Shown: positions 33,114-44,883, counted from the first letter of the stretch. The stretch is DNA of 64,000 nt from Piezodorus guildinii (GCA_023052935.1 CM041292.1:146630439-146694438), one strand, 5' to 3'. Numbers and translations are program-made. Notes: generated from the sequence alone by a model not told the origin.

Positions 33114-33392
33114 ATTTATTTAACGTCACTTTATGCTAGTATGGCTAATCGGACGATGCTACAGTGGGAGTCCTAAATTTTGCCTATCCAGGTTTTATTA
33201 GGATAGAGATATTTAACGAGTACCTGACATCGCACAGGCTCGGGTCCACCTTTTAACGTCCCCTCCGAAGGACGGCGTAACTAAGGATTTTTTACTCCCA
33301 TTAAAAAATCCTAGGACCACCTGCGGGTTTGAACCCGTGACCTTTGGCATGGGAGGCTGTTACGCTAGCCATCCAGCTACAAGTGATCCCCA
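33114..33392 (-). mobile_element. tRNA-derived SINE, family B, with 16-bp target duplication
   Basis: Perfect direct repeats GGCTCGATTGTTTTTT at 33098-33113 and 33393-33408. On the minus strand the head reads GGGATCACTTGTAGCTGGAT then GGCTAGCGTAACAG (A-box region), with a B box GGTTCAAACCC (33325-33335 complement). The body contains inverted AAAAATCC blocks and ends with TTAAATAAATAAA. Other copies: 20367-20622 and 43405-43655. Confidence 0.93.
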
Positions 33393-33424
33393 GGCTCGAT
33401 TGTTTTTTTTTTGTTTTTTTTCTC

Positions 33425-33775
33425 ACCATTGTCCTAAGTTTTCTTTTGGTTCAATTTTTGTAATACTTTTTACATCTCATTTCAACATTTAAATTAATTA
33501 TTTTATCAACCGTGTCTTTTTCTAAAAATGCTTACCTATCATACATACTCTTACACCGCTTCATCAGCAGTGTCGTCCAATTTAACTTACCGTGTCAAAA
33601 AATTACAATAAAAAACCCATGTAAAATGAGATTTAAAAATTATAAAGATATCATAAATATACAATTGTTTTACAGATACTTGAAAATATCCCTAGCGGCC
33701 GAAAGGTAGTAAGGTGCGAAAACGAAATAAATCAATCACCTCCTTCGGAAACGACCAAAGACATATCTTACAAAA
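33425..33775. mobile_element. Rearranged MITE relative (inverted pieces)
   Basis: 33430-33500 matches 23350-23378 plus 23508-23545 (CTAAGTTTTCTTTTGGTTCA, TACTTTTTACATCTCATTT). 33620-33775 is the same family inverted (GATACTTGAAAATATCCCTA, GCGGCCGAAAGG, AATAAATCAATCA, GACCAAAGACATATCTTAC). Confidence 0.6.
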
Positions 33776-35133
33776 ATGGATTGTTTTTTTTTTTCCCTAA
33801 AATTGTGAGAATATCTTTAATCACTATTAAACTTTTTGCTTATTGGCTCAAAACGTTATATTACTTAGTTAATACGAAAAAATACTGTCAATATGATTTT
33901 CTTCTTTAGTGTCCCCATAGTGAACCAGCGATGCACGCTTCAAGTAGCGAGAAATTCTTACAAGAAACACACGTATTCTGTCACGCCAGGATTTTCCTCT
34001 ATTTTGGGTACACATAATGTACCCATAATTCTACCATGATTGACAGGATAAAATAATTAATTATCACGCCACAACTAGATAGCTCTGTCAGCTAAGCTAC
34101 CCCCATTTCCAGACAATTCTAATGTTAGACACGGTTTTATATCAATCATTCAAATGCACTACGATCTTACGATTAAATTTATATTGAGGCCGTTAAACAA
34201 TGTAAGGCATATCTATGGTTAGTACGTTTAGGTTGGAACAGTAATAAACGATTAAGACCTCCAATAGAGCGAGACTATAGCTAGGCTAGGCGTGACACTC
34301 AGCTTTTACGGGGCGTTCATAACGGAACCTCGATAAGGGCTATAAGCTTAGTAAGTACTCAGTACTAGTTAGCTGTAGAATTTAAATAAACATCGTACTA
34401 TGTAAGATATCATATAATATTTTACAAACTCTCATCTTCATTACTACAAAAATATAGCAAGTACCTTAATATATCACAGCAAAATGTGCATTTTGAGTAA
34501 AGGAAAATGGACAAAATACTTTGGCATTTTACAAGTATTAATTATGACGAGGAACGCAATATGCTATCGGTGTCTTGAAGATTAAGGTCATCTCATCAAT
34601 TCTTTGTTGAAATAAATGTATACATTGCCTTAATTGTATAAATTATAAATGAAATTATCATAACATTCCTCACTATTATTATTTTTTTTTTTAATTTTGT
34701 ATGATATTATTGTATAATGAAACCATTCTGAACAAGTCATAGCAGGGTTATATGAGGAACATTTTTCAGACAGAAAATTAATCGATGATTCGAATGAAAA
34801 AAGTAACAACATAAATAAAAATTACTCAAAGTATCAGTTTCTTGGTCTCCCATTTGTACTCCTGCAGTACAAATTCCTTTAAATTTTTCTATGAAACATC
34901 CTGGTTCAAACAAGTTCACTACTTTTGTTTGTTATTAAAAAAAATTAAATAAATGTCTTTAACAATAACTACTTTTCGTTTTTAATAAGTTGATAAACTA
35001 CAATCTGAGAGTGTACCTTACATAGACCGGACATGCAAAGGTGTCTGCGGCTAGACCAGCTGATATCCAATAACTGACCACCACATCCTCTATCGAATTT
35101 CTCCTGGAGCAGGTGAATTAATTATTAAACGTG
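33776..35133. other. No gene recognised
   Basis: AT-rich sequence with a modestly balanced patch at 34240-34360. Open stretches at 34630-34919 (minus) are AT-driven and lack domains. Confidence 0.4.
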
Positions 35134-35170
35134 AACAAGTATATATGTATGTATATATATATATACATTA

Positions 35171-35487
35171 GGGAGCGGCGTGGTCTAGTGGATTGAGCGC
35201 TAGTCTACTGTGCTCTGGCTCTTGGGTTCGAATCCCAGGTATGGAAAAATATTATTTATTCTGTTAATTCAGTCGGGGGGGGGGGCGACCCTAGGGTATG
35301 GAGACCCTCCTGGGGCAGACCCAACCTCTATAAAGTGGGTACCCAAAATATTTGGGGAAAAACCTGACTGTGAGGCTGAGTGTGATTAAGGCCATATCAC
35401 CTCATTGCACTGCCGTTGGCCTAGAAACAGTACGAATCTCTATATGTACTGAGCCCAAGACCCTTCATGGGTTGTAAATAGTAACAG
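35171..35487 (+). mobile_element. tRNA-derived SINE, family A, well-preserved copy
   Basis: The head GGGAGCGGCGTGGTCTAGTG, then GATTGAGCGCTAG, has an A box, and a single B box GGTTCGAATCC lies at 35225-35235. The body matches copy 8741-9146 without that copy's duplicated B-box segment. It sits between TA microsatellites, so no target duplication can be assigned. Confidence 0.9.
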
Positions 35488-35492
35488 GTTAG

Positions 35493-35496
<4 letters not shown>

Positions 35497-35574
<78 letters not shown>
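35497..35574. repeat. (TA)n microsatellite, target of the gypsy element
   Basis: About 39 TA units between the SINE and the 5' LTR; TA sequence resumes directly after the 3' LTR at 40426, so the LTR element inserted into this tract. Confidence 0.95.
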
Positions 35575-35578
<4 letters not shown>

Positions 35579-35850
35579 AATTATAATCATAATTTAGTTG
35601 TAGATAGTGTCGCCATTTATCATAGTGACAAAGTAGATCACATGTGTTTTTAAAGATTGGGTAGGTTTCATGTGATCTCTGACTGTTAGCTTCTAGATAG
35701 AGTAGAAAGGGACTTTTTATTCAATTCTACTATTTTAGGTAAGTTGTTTATATGTTCATTCTGTTTGTATGTATCTACTTTTGTATATTGTTATCAATAA
35801 TAAACTACTATTTTAGAATCGTCTAAAGTCTACTTTCTTTAAGAATTACA
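35575..35850 (+). repeat. 5' LTR, 276 bp
   Basis: TGTAAATTATAATC ... AAGAATTACA. Matches 40150-40425 except T versus G at 35616/40191. AATAAA at 35799-35804 is the likely poly-A signal. No clear TATA box was seen upstream of the candidate RNA start near 35711. Confidence 0.97.
35711..35726 (+). promoter_or_regulatory. Candidate self-primer segment in the LTR
   Basis: GACTTTTTATTCAATT. Its last 12 bases (35715-35726) are exactly complementary to the first 12 bases after the LTR (35851-35862). With a one-base bulge the pairing extends to GAC/GTC. If transcription starts here, the RNA 5' end could prime minus-strand synthesis as in Tf1. The start site itself is inferred. Confidence 0.5.
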
Positions 35851-35865
35851 AATTGAATAAAAGTC
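35851..35865 (+). promoter_or_regulatory. Candidate primer-binding site
   Basis: AATTGAATAAAAGTC begins at the base after the LTR, the usual PBS place. It has none of the TGG-type start expected for pairing with a tRNA 3' CCA, but is complementary to 35711-35726. Confidence 0.5.
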
Positions 35866-35874
35866 TACTCAACT

Positions 35875-37050
35875 ATGGCTTCAAGTAAGAAACTTCATGT
35901 CCATATTGTCAAGAGAGGAGAAGCAAAATATGAGTTAACTGCTATGTCTGTGGACAAGGTTGTATGGTACGGTTTACCAGATCAGTTAAAGGATTTGGAC
36001 TTGCACAAAGAACTATTAGCAAGTAAAACAATTGTGAGTATGAAAAATTCTATTACTAAATTAGGAGGTTATAGAAAAGTTGCTATTGCTTTTAAACCGG
36101 AATTGAAAAATAAATATTTAGATGAAGATGATAACTTCAAAATTAGTGATCACTATTTAGAAGAATATAATGTAAATGAAGCTAGTGCTATGAATATTGC
36201 ATTAGGGGAAACAAAATCAGCCAACGAGGTTTTTTTGATCAAACGTATTAAGGAATTAGAGGACCGTATTTCAACTACTTATGCAGTAACTTTAAGTGAA
36301 ATAGAACACAAATTTCTTTTAAGTAAGTTTAATGGAATGCAAGAAGCTTTAAATTGGATAACCTCTTTCGAGAAGGAATGTATCAGATTTAAAATATTTG
36401 ATGGTTCCACCAGGGTAGAAGCTTTAAAGTTGTTTATGGATGGTAATGCAAAAAATGGTACGGTTCAAGTTTAATTAAATTACCAATAGCTGATTGGGAA
36501 GTTTGGAAAAATTCATTTTTATTAGTTTATGGCAGAAAGGGTTGGACGGCGATTCGCACAGCATTCAATTACAAGTATATGTTCGGTTCGCTGATCGATT
36601 ATGTTCTCAAGAAAGAACGTTTGCTTTTGGAAGCAGACAAAGATATGCCCGAAATCTATAGAATATATCAAATAGTGTATAATTTACCCCTAGATGTTCA
36701 GGATAGGCTTAATAGGGATAATATAGAGACAGTAAATGATATTTTGAGAGAAATGAAAAATTTTAATGATTCTTACGTGATGAAGAAAATATTGAAAAAA
36801 AAAACAAAATGTAGAGACGAAGAAGACTGACATGGTGAAAAGAAAAACGGAAAAAGTAAATGCTATGGAGAGAAGACCATGCACCATATGCGAGGAACTT
36901 GGTTTTAAAAATCGTTTTCATCCAACGTCAGTATGCAGAAATAAACCGTATCAAAATAAAAATGTAGTTAGTATGACGGAACTGGAAGACGGCTTGAAAA
37001 CTGATCTTTCGGGCATTGAAATTCAAAATGAAGAGAGTTCAAAAAACTAA
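35875..37050 (+). CDS. gag: gag, with two compensating A-run frame breaks
   Basis: The Gag structural protein would form the particle that packages element RNA. The first ATG lies 25 bp after the LTR, so the leader is very short. The frame changes at the A6 run 36450-36455 and returns to the first frame at the A10 run 36795-36804. Across both shifts the frame would be about 390 codons, with capsid-like sequence such as LPIADWEVWKNSFLLVYGRK. A Cys/His motif CTICEELGFKNRFHPTSVC (about 36876-36932) has spacing CX2CX9HX4C, longer than the classic CX2CX4HX4C knuckle. Gag ends with TAA at 37048-37050. The paired indels could be real mutations or homopolymer sequencing errors. Confidence 0.85.
37041..37047 (+). 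promoter_or_regulatory. -1 ribosomal frameshift site A AAA AAC
   Basis: In the gag frame the codons read TCA AAA AAC TAA, so the canonical X XXY YYZ heptamer A AAA AAC abuts the gag stop. Pol is open in exactly the -1 frame from here. A downstream stimulatory structure was not resolved by eye. Confidence 0.8.
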
Positions 37051-40000
37051 ATGGCCCGGAAAAGCTCACACCATGTACATTAATCAAGATTAACGTAGAA
37101 GTGGACAGAAATAAAGTAGTGACAGCTGTTTATGATAACGGTTCTACTTGTTCATTGGTTAATGAAAAGCTTGTTCGTTTATTGAAATCGAAATTGCTCT
37201 CTAATAGAAGTATTTTGAAAACTATCAGTGGTGTGAATTTTTGCAAAAGCCGGGCTAGCCTTCGTTTAAAAATAGGGGAAATAGAAGATACACTTAACCT
37301 ATATGTTGTTAAAAATAGTAACTTCAATTACGATTTATTACTTGGTTTAGATGCTATAAAGAAGTTTAAACTTATACAAGATGAAAATCTAAGAATTAAA
37401 CAGAAAACAAAGGACAGCATAATCGAAGTGAAAAGCGCGAGAATTGACAAGGATTCTTCGAAAGTTGTAACCAGAGAAGATAAATCAATATTGAAATCGT
37501 TCGGAAATGATAAGAATTCCTTAGAAGTAAATTTAGAATATTTGGATGAAAATAAAAAGCATGACATTATGAAGATGTTAAATAAATACGAAAGGTGTTT
37601 TGCCAATAATAAGTTTGACGTGGGTATAGTTGGAGATAGCGAAGCTCACATTAAATTGAAAGAGGACAGATATATTTCACGGAAACCATATAGATGTTCT
37701 TACCCTGATCAAGAGGAAATAGACTCACAAATTCCCAAATTATTAGAAAATGATTTGATTAAAGAATCGAGTTCACCTTTTGCATCACCTGTAACATTAG
37801 CATTCAAGAAAGAAGATGGGAAAAGAACGCGGCTATGTGTTGATTTTCGCGAACTAAACAAGTTAGTAGTGCCTGAGCCCCAACCATTTCCCAGAATCGA
37901 TGATCTAGTAGTGAATGTCGGTGACTGCAGCTGGTTTACTGCTTTAGATATCAACTCGGCTTTTTGGTCTATACCTCTTCGAATGAAAGATCGGAAAAAG
38001 ACAGCATTTATAACGCAAAAAGGCCATTGGCAATGGAAAGTCCTACCGTTTGGTTTTAAAAATTCACCAGCTATCTTTCAACGAATTTTGGCAGGTATTT
38101 TACGTAAACACAGTTTAAGTAGTTTTTGTGTAAATTACATTGATGACATTTTGATTTTTTCACAATCATATGAAGAACATCTGAAACATTTGGGCTTAGT
38201 CTTTGAAGCAGTTAAGAAAGAAGGGCTTAAACTAAAGCTAGTGAAATGTGGTTTCGCTATGCGTTCAGTGAAATACTTAGGCCACGTAATAGAATATGGC
38301 AAGGTTCGTCCGATTAATGATAATTTGATTGCAATAAAAGAATTTCAACGTCCTACGACAAGAAAAATGGTTCGTCAACTTCTGGGGAAAATTAATTTTT
38401 ATCGAAAATTCATCGATCATTGTACAGAGAGATTAGCCCCATTACATAATCTTTTGAAGAAAGACGAAAAATTTATATGGTCTGATAAATGTGAATCGTG
38501 TTTTCAAGAATTAAAGTTATATCTATGTACGGCACCAGTCTTAGCAATCTATGACCATGAAAAAGATATAGTTATCGAAGTTGATGCAAGCCGTACGGGT
38601 CTGGGTGCAGTTCTGAAGCAGCCACAAACAGATGGTATCCTACATCCGGTTGGTTATTTTTCTAAGAAATTGACCCCTGGTCAAATGAAGAAAGAGATAA
38701 TGTATTTGGAATGCCTAGCAATAAAAGAAGCAATTGTTTATTGGCAACATTATCTCATTGGTAAGGCTTTTACTGTGACATCGGATCATGAACCGCTTAT
38801 AAATTTGAAATGTAAATCCCGAACAGATGAGGCGTTGGGTGATTTGATGTTGTATCTATCTCAGTACAACTTAAAGTCATTTATAAAGAGGGCAAGGATA
38901 ATATAGAAGCTGATGCGTTATCCAGAAACCCAGTTCTAGAAAGCTTTGAAGATGAAAATGACTGTTTGAAGGTGATTAACATGATTCAAATCGATGACAT
39001 CATAAATGATCAAGAAACAATTAAAGATGAAATTGCAGCTTCGAAGAAGGTTTTTAAAGATGACAAAATTAGCTTTAAGATGCTAAACAATAGGAAACGA
39101 ATATATGTGTCAATGGGATTAGGACTCAACTTGATTGACAAAATTCACAAATTTTACGGGCATATTGGCACCAGCCAAATAGCTGAAAAATTGAGACCCT
39201 TCTATTATTTTAAAGACATGGATAAACTTATAAATCAGTTTTGTAGAGCTTGTGAGATCTGTGCTAAAAATAAATCTAGATCGGAAAGAGCAATCGGACT
39301 CCTTTCTCAGTTAGGTCCAGCAGAATATCCCTATCATATCATGTCCATCGACACAATAGGTGGTTTTGCTAGAAATAACTCAACAAAGAAATACCTTCAC
39401 TTACTGGTAGATCATTTTTCTAGGTATGCGTGGATCCGTACTTCCAGTGGACAAAGTGTTACTGATTTCATCAAACTGATCAACCCAGTGGCAGAAGGAA
39501 ACAAAATAAAAATGTTGCTAGTTGATCAATATGGGGCGTTCAATGCAAGGAAGTTCAGAACATACCTACAAAACAAGAGAATTGATCTGCTCTATACAGC
39601 AGTAGACAACCCACAATCCAATGGACTGAATGAACGGTTAAATCAAACATTGGTAAACAGAATCCGTTGTCGAATAAATGAAACTGATGATGAGGTGTCT
39701 TGGACCACTGTGGCTGAGTCTTGTATCAAGGAGTACAACAACACACCTCACGGAACGACTAAATTTTCACCCGCTTATCTGTTATATGGAATGACATCCG
39801 AAATAGTTCCTGAAGAATTGAAACGTGAAACTGATTTGAGTGCAGATCGTCAGAAAGCATTTGAAAATTCAAGAATAAGTTTTGAAAGAAATAAGAAGCG
39901 GGTAGATCAAACAAGGAAGAAACATGAATTTCAGGAAGGAGATTTGGTGTACGTTTCGATTGGCAATAGATTGAATAGAGATAAGTTGGATGAAGTTAGG

Positions 40001-40228
40001 AAAGGACCTTTTACCATAAAACGTAGGGTTTCATCATCTATTTATGAAGTTGACTGCAATACGAGACATAGGGCAGCCAATTTCTTCCATAGCTCTAAGC
40101 TGGTACCATACTCTTTTCCTGCGGAAAAAGAGTCTTCGACCAACGGAGGTGTAAATTATAATCATAATTTAGTTGTAGATAGTGTCGCCATGTATCATAG
40201 TGACAAAGTAGATCACATGTGTTTTTAA
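37047..40228 (+). CDS. pol: pol: protease, reverse transcriptase, RNase H, integrase
   Basis: The -1 frame relative to gag, about 1060 codons with one break. Protease: AVYDNGSTCSLVNEKL (about residue 29; DNG in place of D[ST]G) and DLLLGLDAI. RT: LCVDFRELNKLVVPEPQPFP, FTALDINSAFWSIPL, LPFGFKNSPAIFQ, VNYIDDILIFS (catalytic YIDD, about 365) and KYLGHVIEYGKVRP. RNase H: VIEVDASRTGLGAVL, an ECLAIKEA Glu and TSDHEPLI. A missing A at 38873-38875 shifts the frame just after RNase H. Integrase: H and C pairs in HKFYGHIGTSQ ... CRACEIC, then DDE core residues in SIDTIGGF, LLVDQYGAFNA and NGLNERLNQTL, and a C-terminal GPF module (RKGPFTIKRR). The last 79 bases including the stop lie inside the 3' LTR. 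There is no chromodomain or env. Confidence 0.92.
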
Positions 40229-40425
40229 AGATTGGGTAGGTTTCATGTGATCTCTGACTGTTAGCTTCTAGATAGAGTAGAAAGGGACTTTTTATTCAAT
40301 TCTACTATTTTAGGTAAGTTGTTTATATGTTCATTCTGTTTGTATGTATCTACTTTTGTATATTGTTATCAATAATAAACTACTATTTTAGAATCGTCTA
40401 AAGTCTACTTTCTTTAAGAATTACA
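40150..40425 (+). repeat. 3' LTR, 276 bp
   Basis: 275 of 276 bases match the 5' LTR. It is preceded by a short purine stretch CGGAGG (40144-40149) as possible polypurine tract; a better A/G run GCGGAAAAAGAG lies at 40121-40132. Poly-A signal AATAAA at 40374-40379. Confidence 0.97.
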
Positions 40426-41570
40426 TATATATATAAATATATATATTGCATAAGGAGGTAGTAATGTGCTCGTTAAGTGAAGTAAATTACAAATAAGTTT
40501 TTTTTAAACAACTATTGGAGCCTGAAACAACATTTTATTAAAAAACTAAAGAATTTCACATTATATTGATAATTTTTACCAATAAGATAGTTTGACCATC
40601 CGTGATCTGCTTTATTATATAAAGAAGGTTATAAACAAAAAAAAAATTTCTATAACGACCATGAGTTGATTTTTTGTAATGTACTAATTCAAAATAGAAA
40701 GCAACAAGAAGTAATGTCATTCGTCAAATTCTAAAAAAAAAAGAAAAAAGAAAATTTGAAAACAAATTAATTAATTCTCAATTTTGTAAACTTCCCAAGC
40801 ACGCGTCGTACAGAAAGAAAGTCTTTATTTAGTATTCAAAAGCTCATGCTTTCTCATTCCTATGTCTTGTTATTTAAGCTATAAATATATTAAGACGTTG
40901 AAAATACAGCAATAAATCGCTATCGAATATTAAAAATTCACCGTGAGATTCGAAGAAAAAAAGTCCTCGTCCTACTTGCCCGACAAGCTAAGCACAAGAG
41001 ACTGCTTTACGACTCAAACAGCGAGCTCTAACGGTACCTTTGGAAAGCTTCATTCCGATTAGTTATTGGCTAATTGCTTCATCTGGTCGAAGGGATTAGA
41101 GGATATGATTGGTCGCGAGTGGAACAGCTATCTACTCCTCCGGCCAATCATAAAAAACGATTTGAATTTTTCACATTCCTCAAACCTCGGTGGTTTTTGG
41201 GTTTTACGTGCAGGCGTTGATTAAAGTTTGATCCTCTACACATGTGCTAACTTTCCAAAAAAGTTTTCGAAGAGGAAAGGTGATGTGTGAGTTTGGCCGA
41301 AAGGAACATCTTCCAAAATTAACTTCTGTTTCTACTTTCTATTTTAATTGAACAGCAACCAAGATTACTAAGTCGTAATAAAACCAAAAGTATTTAAATC
41401 AACTAAATCGCATTGTTTTCAACCAAATAAACAGTTTATCTTATGACCTAAATGCGAAGTTATGACACACATATTCTTTTACGTAATAATAATTAATTAT
41501 ATAAAACGCTCTTTTGAGAGGTTAAGTGAAAAATTGATAAGCATAAAAATAAATGAATGAAGCATAAACA

Positions 41571-41601
<31 letters not shown>

Positions 41602-43404
41602 TGATTAAATAGGTAAATGTATTATTTTTAAATTACGAGTAGCTTATAATCTGTGTACGCCAAATATAATATTTTTCAAAACGTCTTTAACGTGCTCTTT
41701 GCTATTTTCACTTGATAATAGTATATTCTGTAACCACTCCGTGATTTCTAAAACCGTTTATTTTATGAATTCGAGACCTAAAGTTCTTTAGGACTTTCCG
41801 AAATAGGACAGTTTTTCAAGTTTCTTCATATATCACTGTCATTTTTGTTACGGAATTTACTTACAGTTAATGATGGAACATAGCTTGGAATCTCTGAAAA
41901 TGAACTTTTTGTGGTCTTGTGGCTATTGAAAACGGAAAATGAACTTTTTGTATAGTAATATATTAAAATACAATATATACATATATTTCAGTATATTTGA
42001 CCTTAAATGAATAAAAAAAAAAATTTTTATTTATCTTCTTTTTTTTTTAAAATGAAAATAATTTTCTGCATATATAGACAATACCACATGCATTACTTAT
42101 ACATATAATGAGACGAAGCACTTTTTAGTTAAGGGTTATTAAACAGTTAAGAAATAGTTTAAGAATTATGTTTGAAGATTAAGTTGTTTGATAAAATGTA
42201 CTTCATATGGTTCTATATAGATTATCTAAAGGTATGTTAATTATAATTGCCTATAATCTAAATTATGGGATTTTTAGGACTGTTGACACAAAGGAAAATT
42301 AGAGAGAGGGTGTATAAGTTGCTATTTATCGTTTAGCATATTTGTTATTTTTGAGTTACTGGGTTTATCAAATATTATAACTATAACTACTTATAAGTAT
42401 TATTTTTTAGTACTTTTTTCAATTGTATAGTTAAATACAGGAGAGAAATACAATTCAAGGTTTGATATATTCAATGGAGAAACCGAATAACTCTAAACAC
42501 GTAGTCTGATTCAAATTCAGCTGTTAATGAGGCATTGAGTGACAAAGGTTAGTGAGCGCTTTGTACTTCATTGGTTACAGTCCATTAACTCAGAACGACG
42601 CAGCAAAGAGTTTGATAAGACCCACGCTGCAAGAGATTTTTTCCTTATTTTTAGTTTGAACGTGAAGCCGATCATCGATCATAATTGTTCACAGCTATCG
42701 GCTTTGGAACTAATCCTGAGCCTAGATAAGAGATCATGAGCGGATTTCCTATACTATCGGGTATTATCGATTTCCTGAGGTATTTAATCGATTAGTGCCT
42801 ATCGATTTAAAATACCATTTTTTGTTTTTTTATTTATTTATTTATTTTATTAGTTCAGGCAATTTTTTTTATGTTAATACTTGTCAAGTAGCTACAGATA
42901 TTTCTATATATCGCTTTTATTTGACTGCCCATATGGAGTATAAAACTACTTAAATAACAAAAAGGAAAGAAAACAATTATAACAAATAAATATGAAGAAG
43001 AAACAATTAAAACTACTGACAATAAGTGGGTAATTGATGGTCAGTTAATATTATGACCTCTATAATTAATCTTCGGCTTTGGTCAGGCTGGATAAATATT
43101 ATTATTTCATCACATCCAACAATCCACAATTCTCAACACACGTACTGATTAAGTAAGTATTTAGTGTATGATGGGTTTTTGTCTTTTATTGGTTTGATTC
43201 ATTTACATGACTTCTTTTTTATAATTTGAGTAAAGAAATTTAGATCTTTTTATGAAACTAAAAAACTAAAAAAGGGCGTATTTCAAATCCATCATTATTC
43301 TTTAAGTAGAAGAAAAAAGTCAAAGTTTTTAAAATTATTTTTTCAATATTAGGAGAGCTTGTTTAATTTTGTTTGTATTACATCATATCACATCTATCAA
43401 AAGA
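40426..43404. other. No gene recognised; A26 run and a CCAAT-containing island
   Basis: TA-rich at first, with an A26 run at 41576-41601. 40970-41300 is a balanced island with several ATTGG/CCAAT motifs (TTATTGGCTAATTGC, TGATTGGTCGCG, CCGGCCAATCAT), which could be a promoter or enhancer. No exon is visible beside it. Confidence 0.3.
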
Positions 43405-43655
43405 TCACCTTATGCTACTGTGGCTGATCGGACGATGCTACTGAGTGAGTCCTAAATTTTGCCTATCCAGGTTTAATTAGGATAGGGATCTTTAAAGAGT
43501 ACGAGAGAGGCACAGGCTTGGGACCACTTTTTACGTCCCCTCCGAAGGGCATAACTAAGGACTTTTTAGTCCCAATTCTAGAACCACCTGCGTGTTCGAA
43601 CCCGTGGCTAATGGCATAGAAGGTTGTTATGCTAGCCACCCTGGTAAAGGTGATT
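43405..43655 (-). mobile_element. SINE family B, diverged copy
   Basis: ACCTTATGCTACTGTGGCTG, TTTTGCCTATCCAGGTTTAA and ACCACCTGCGTGTTCGAACC match the family with substitutions and small deletions. Confidence 0.85.
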
Positions 43656-43727
43656 TCTGTTTAATTTTGTTTTATATCTCCTTTCGATAAACTATTCACC
43701 AGTACCGATCTGCATTTTCTTATCTGC

Positions 43728-44235
43728 TTGCTAAGAAAAACTAACTATATTAAGTGGTTATCACACCAAAAATTAAATGAAGAATCGTATATTTTAAAAT
43801 ACACATTCACACCAATTTGTGCCTATGATATTGACCTATGGGGGTTCACTAAACCATCTAATTCTTCTCGCAAATCCTTGCAGACCACAATCCTCAATGC
43901 TCTTTACTTTGTTACTTGCAAAATCATTCACGGAGACTAGAATATCTCACTAGTTGCGGACTAAGCCCTAATTATTTTCTTTTAGTTCCAAACTGCCAGC
44001 CCATTCCAAACCCCTTGCCCGTAACCATTCATCTCTATTTATTCCCGATAATCCTGCAAGGTGCCTGAAAAGACGGTGGCCTCGAGACCTGCTGATAAAA
44101 AAACGTGCTACCTTAAAAGAAATATTGAAATTTTACTTATGGGTAGGTTCTTAACAAGATTTTTTGAAGCCAATAATTAATTACTCTATCGTACATTTAC
44201 TTGGTGCATTTTTATGTACACCTTAAATATAATTA
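43728..44235 (+). pseudogene. Jockey-type LINE C-terminal remnant
   Basis: CTATGGGGGTTCACTAAACC (equivalent of LWGSTKPS), CTTTGTTACTTGCAAAATCA and CTGAAAAGACGGTGGCCTCG (LKRRWPR) appear in order with stops between. The tail resembles the copy at 31.8-32.5 kb but lacks a clear poly-A. Confidence 0.75.
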
Positions 44236-44883
44236 AACACGAACTCACCAGTCTGGAAGTCAGGACTCAAAAAAATAATGAACTCACCTGTAAAAGAAAA
44301 ATATCAATTAATACTGATTCATTACCAAATAACTAAAAGGACAATTTGAATAGCTAATGAATATACATAAAAGATTACCATTATGAATTTTAATTTTATA
44401 TACGTAACTTTAGGAAGTTATGGTGGTATTAACCTCAATCGTGCTTTAGTGAACTGAAGTGAAAAGAAGGGAAACCAGACGCATGTAAGCATTCCAGAGA
44501 CTAGGTAAACAAGTCACGAGGCCATTTTCTTTTCAGACGTCTTAAATCGAGAGTTGAATAAAAAAACTTGATAGATAGATGTGATCTGAAAGTGTAGACA
44601 GCGATCGAAGGAAGTGCAGTGAAGAGAATAGACCTACCATCTAAGGACACGGGCACTCAGGATCACTCAGGGCTCAAGGACGATAAAGATTAGAGTCAGC
44701 TGAGCCCTAGGCCCTGTACCTTCTAGTTTATGCGTCTATAGTACCTTCTTGTGCACCTTTATACTTAGTAACCTCTTTTGAACCTATAATCTCATAGTTA
44801 ACCATGATTCCGAAGGCTATCGAGCATTTAACAGATTTTATAGGCAAGAGAATTTCACTGAATCAAGAAAAATAAACCAGCAA
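44236..44883. other. No gene recognised
   Basis: Mixed composition; a purine-rich patch at 44550-44700 without frame. Confidence 0.4.

Larger units (their letters stand above)
35575..40425 (+). mobile_element. Ty3/gypsy LTR retrotransposon, 4851 bp
   Basis: Complete structure: LTR - gag - pol (PR, RT, RNase H, IN) - LTR, with no env. LTRs begin TG and end CA. They differ at one base, so insertion is recent. The integrase lies after RNase H, as in Ty3/gypsy. A target duplication is hidden in flanking TA repeats. Three single-base indels in A-runs break the frames (36450-36455, 36795-36804, 38873-38875). Confidence 0.97.

Noticed and set aside
37101..37103. GTG as the start of pol
   Set aside because: A eukaryotic element would not start there; the frame is open upstream to the slippery heptamer, so frameshifting is the better explanation.
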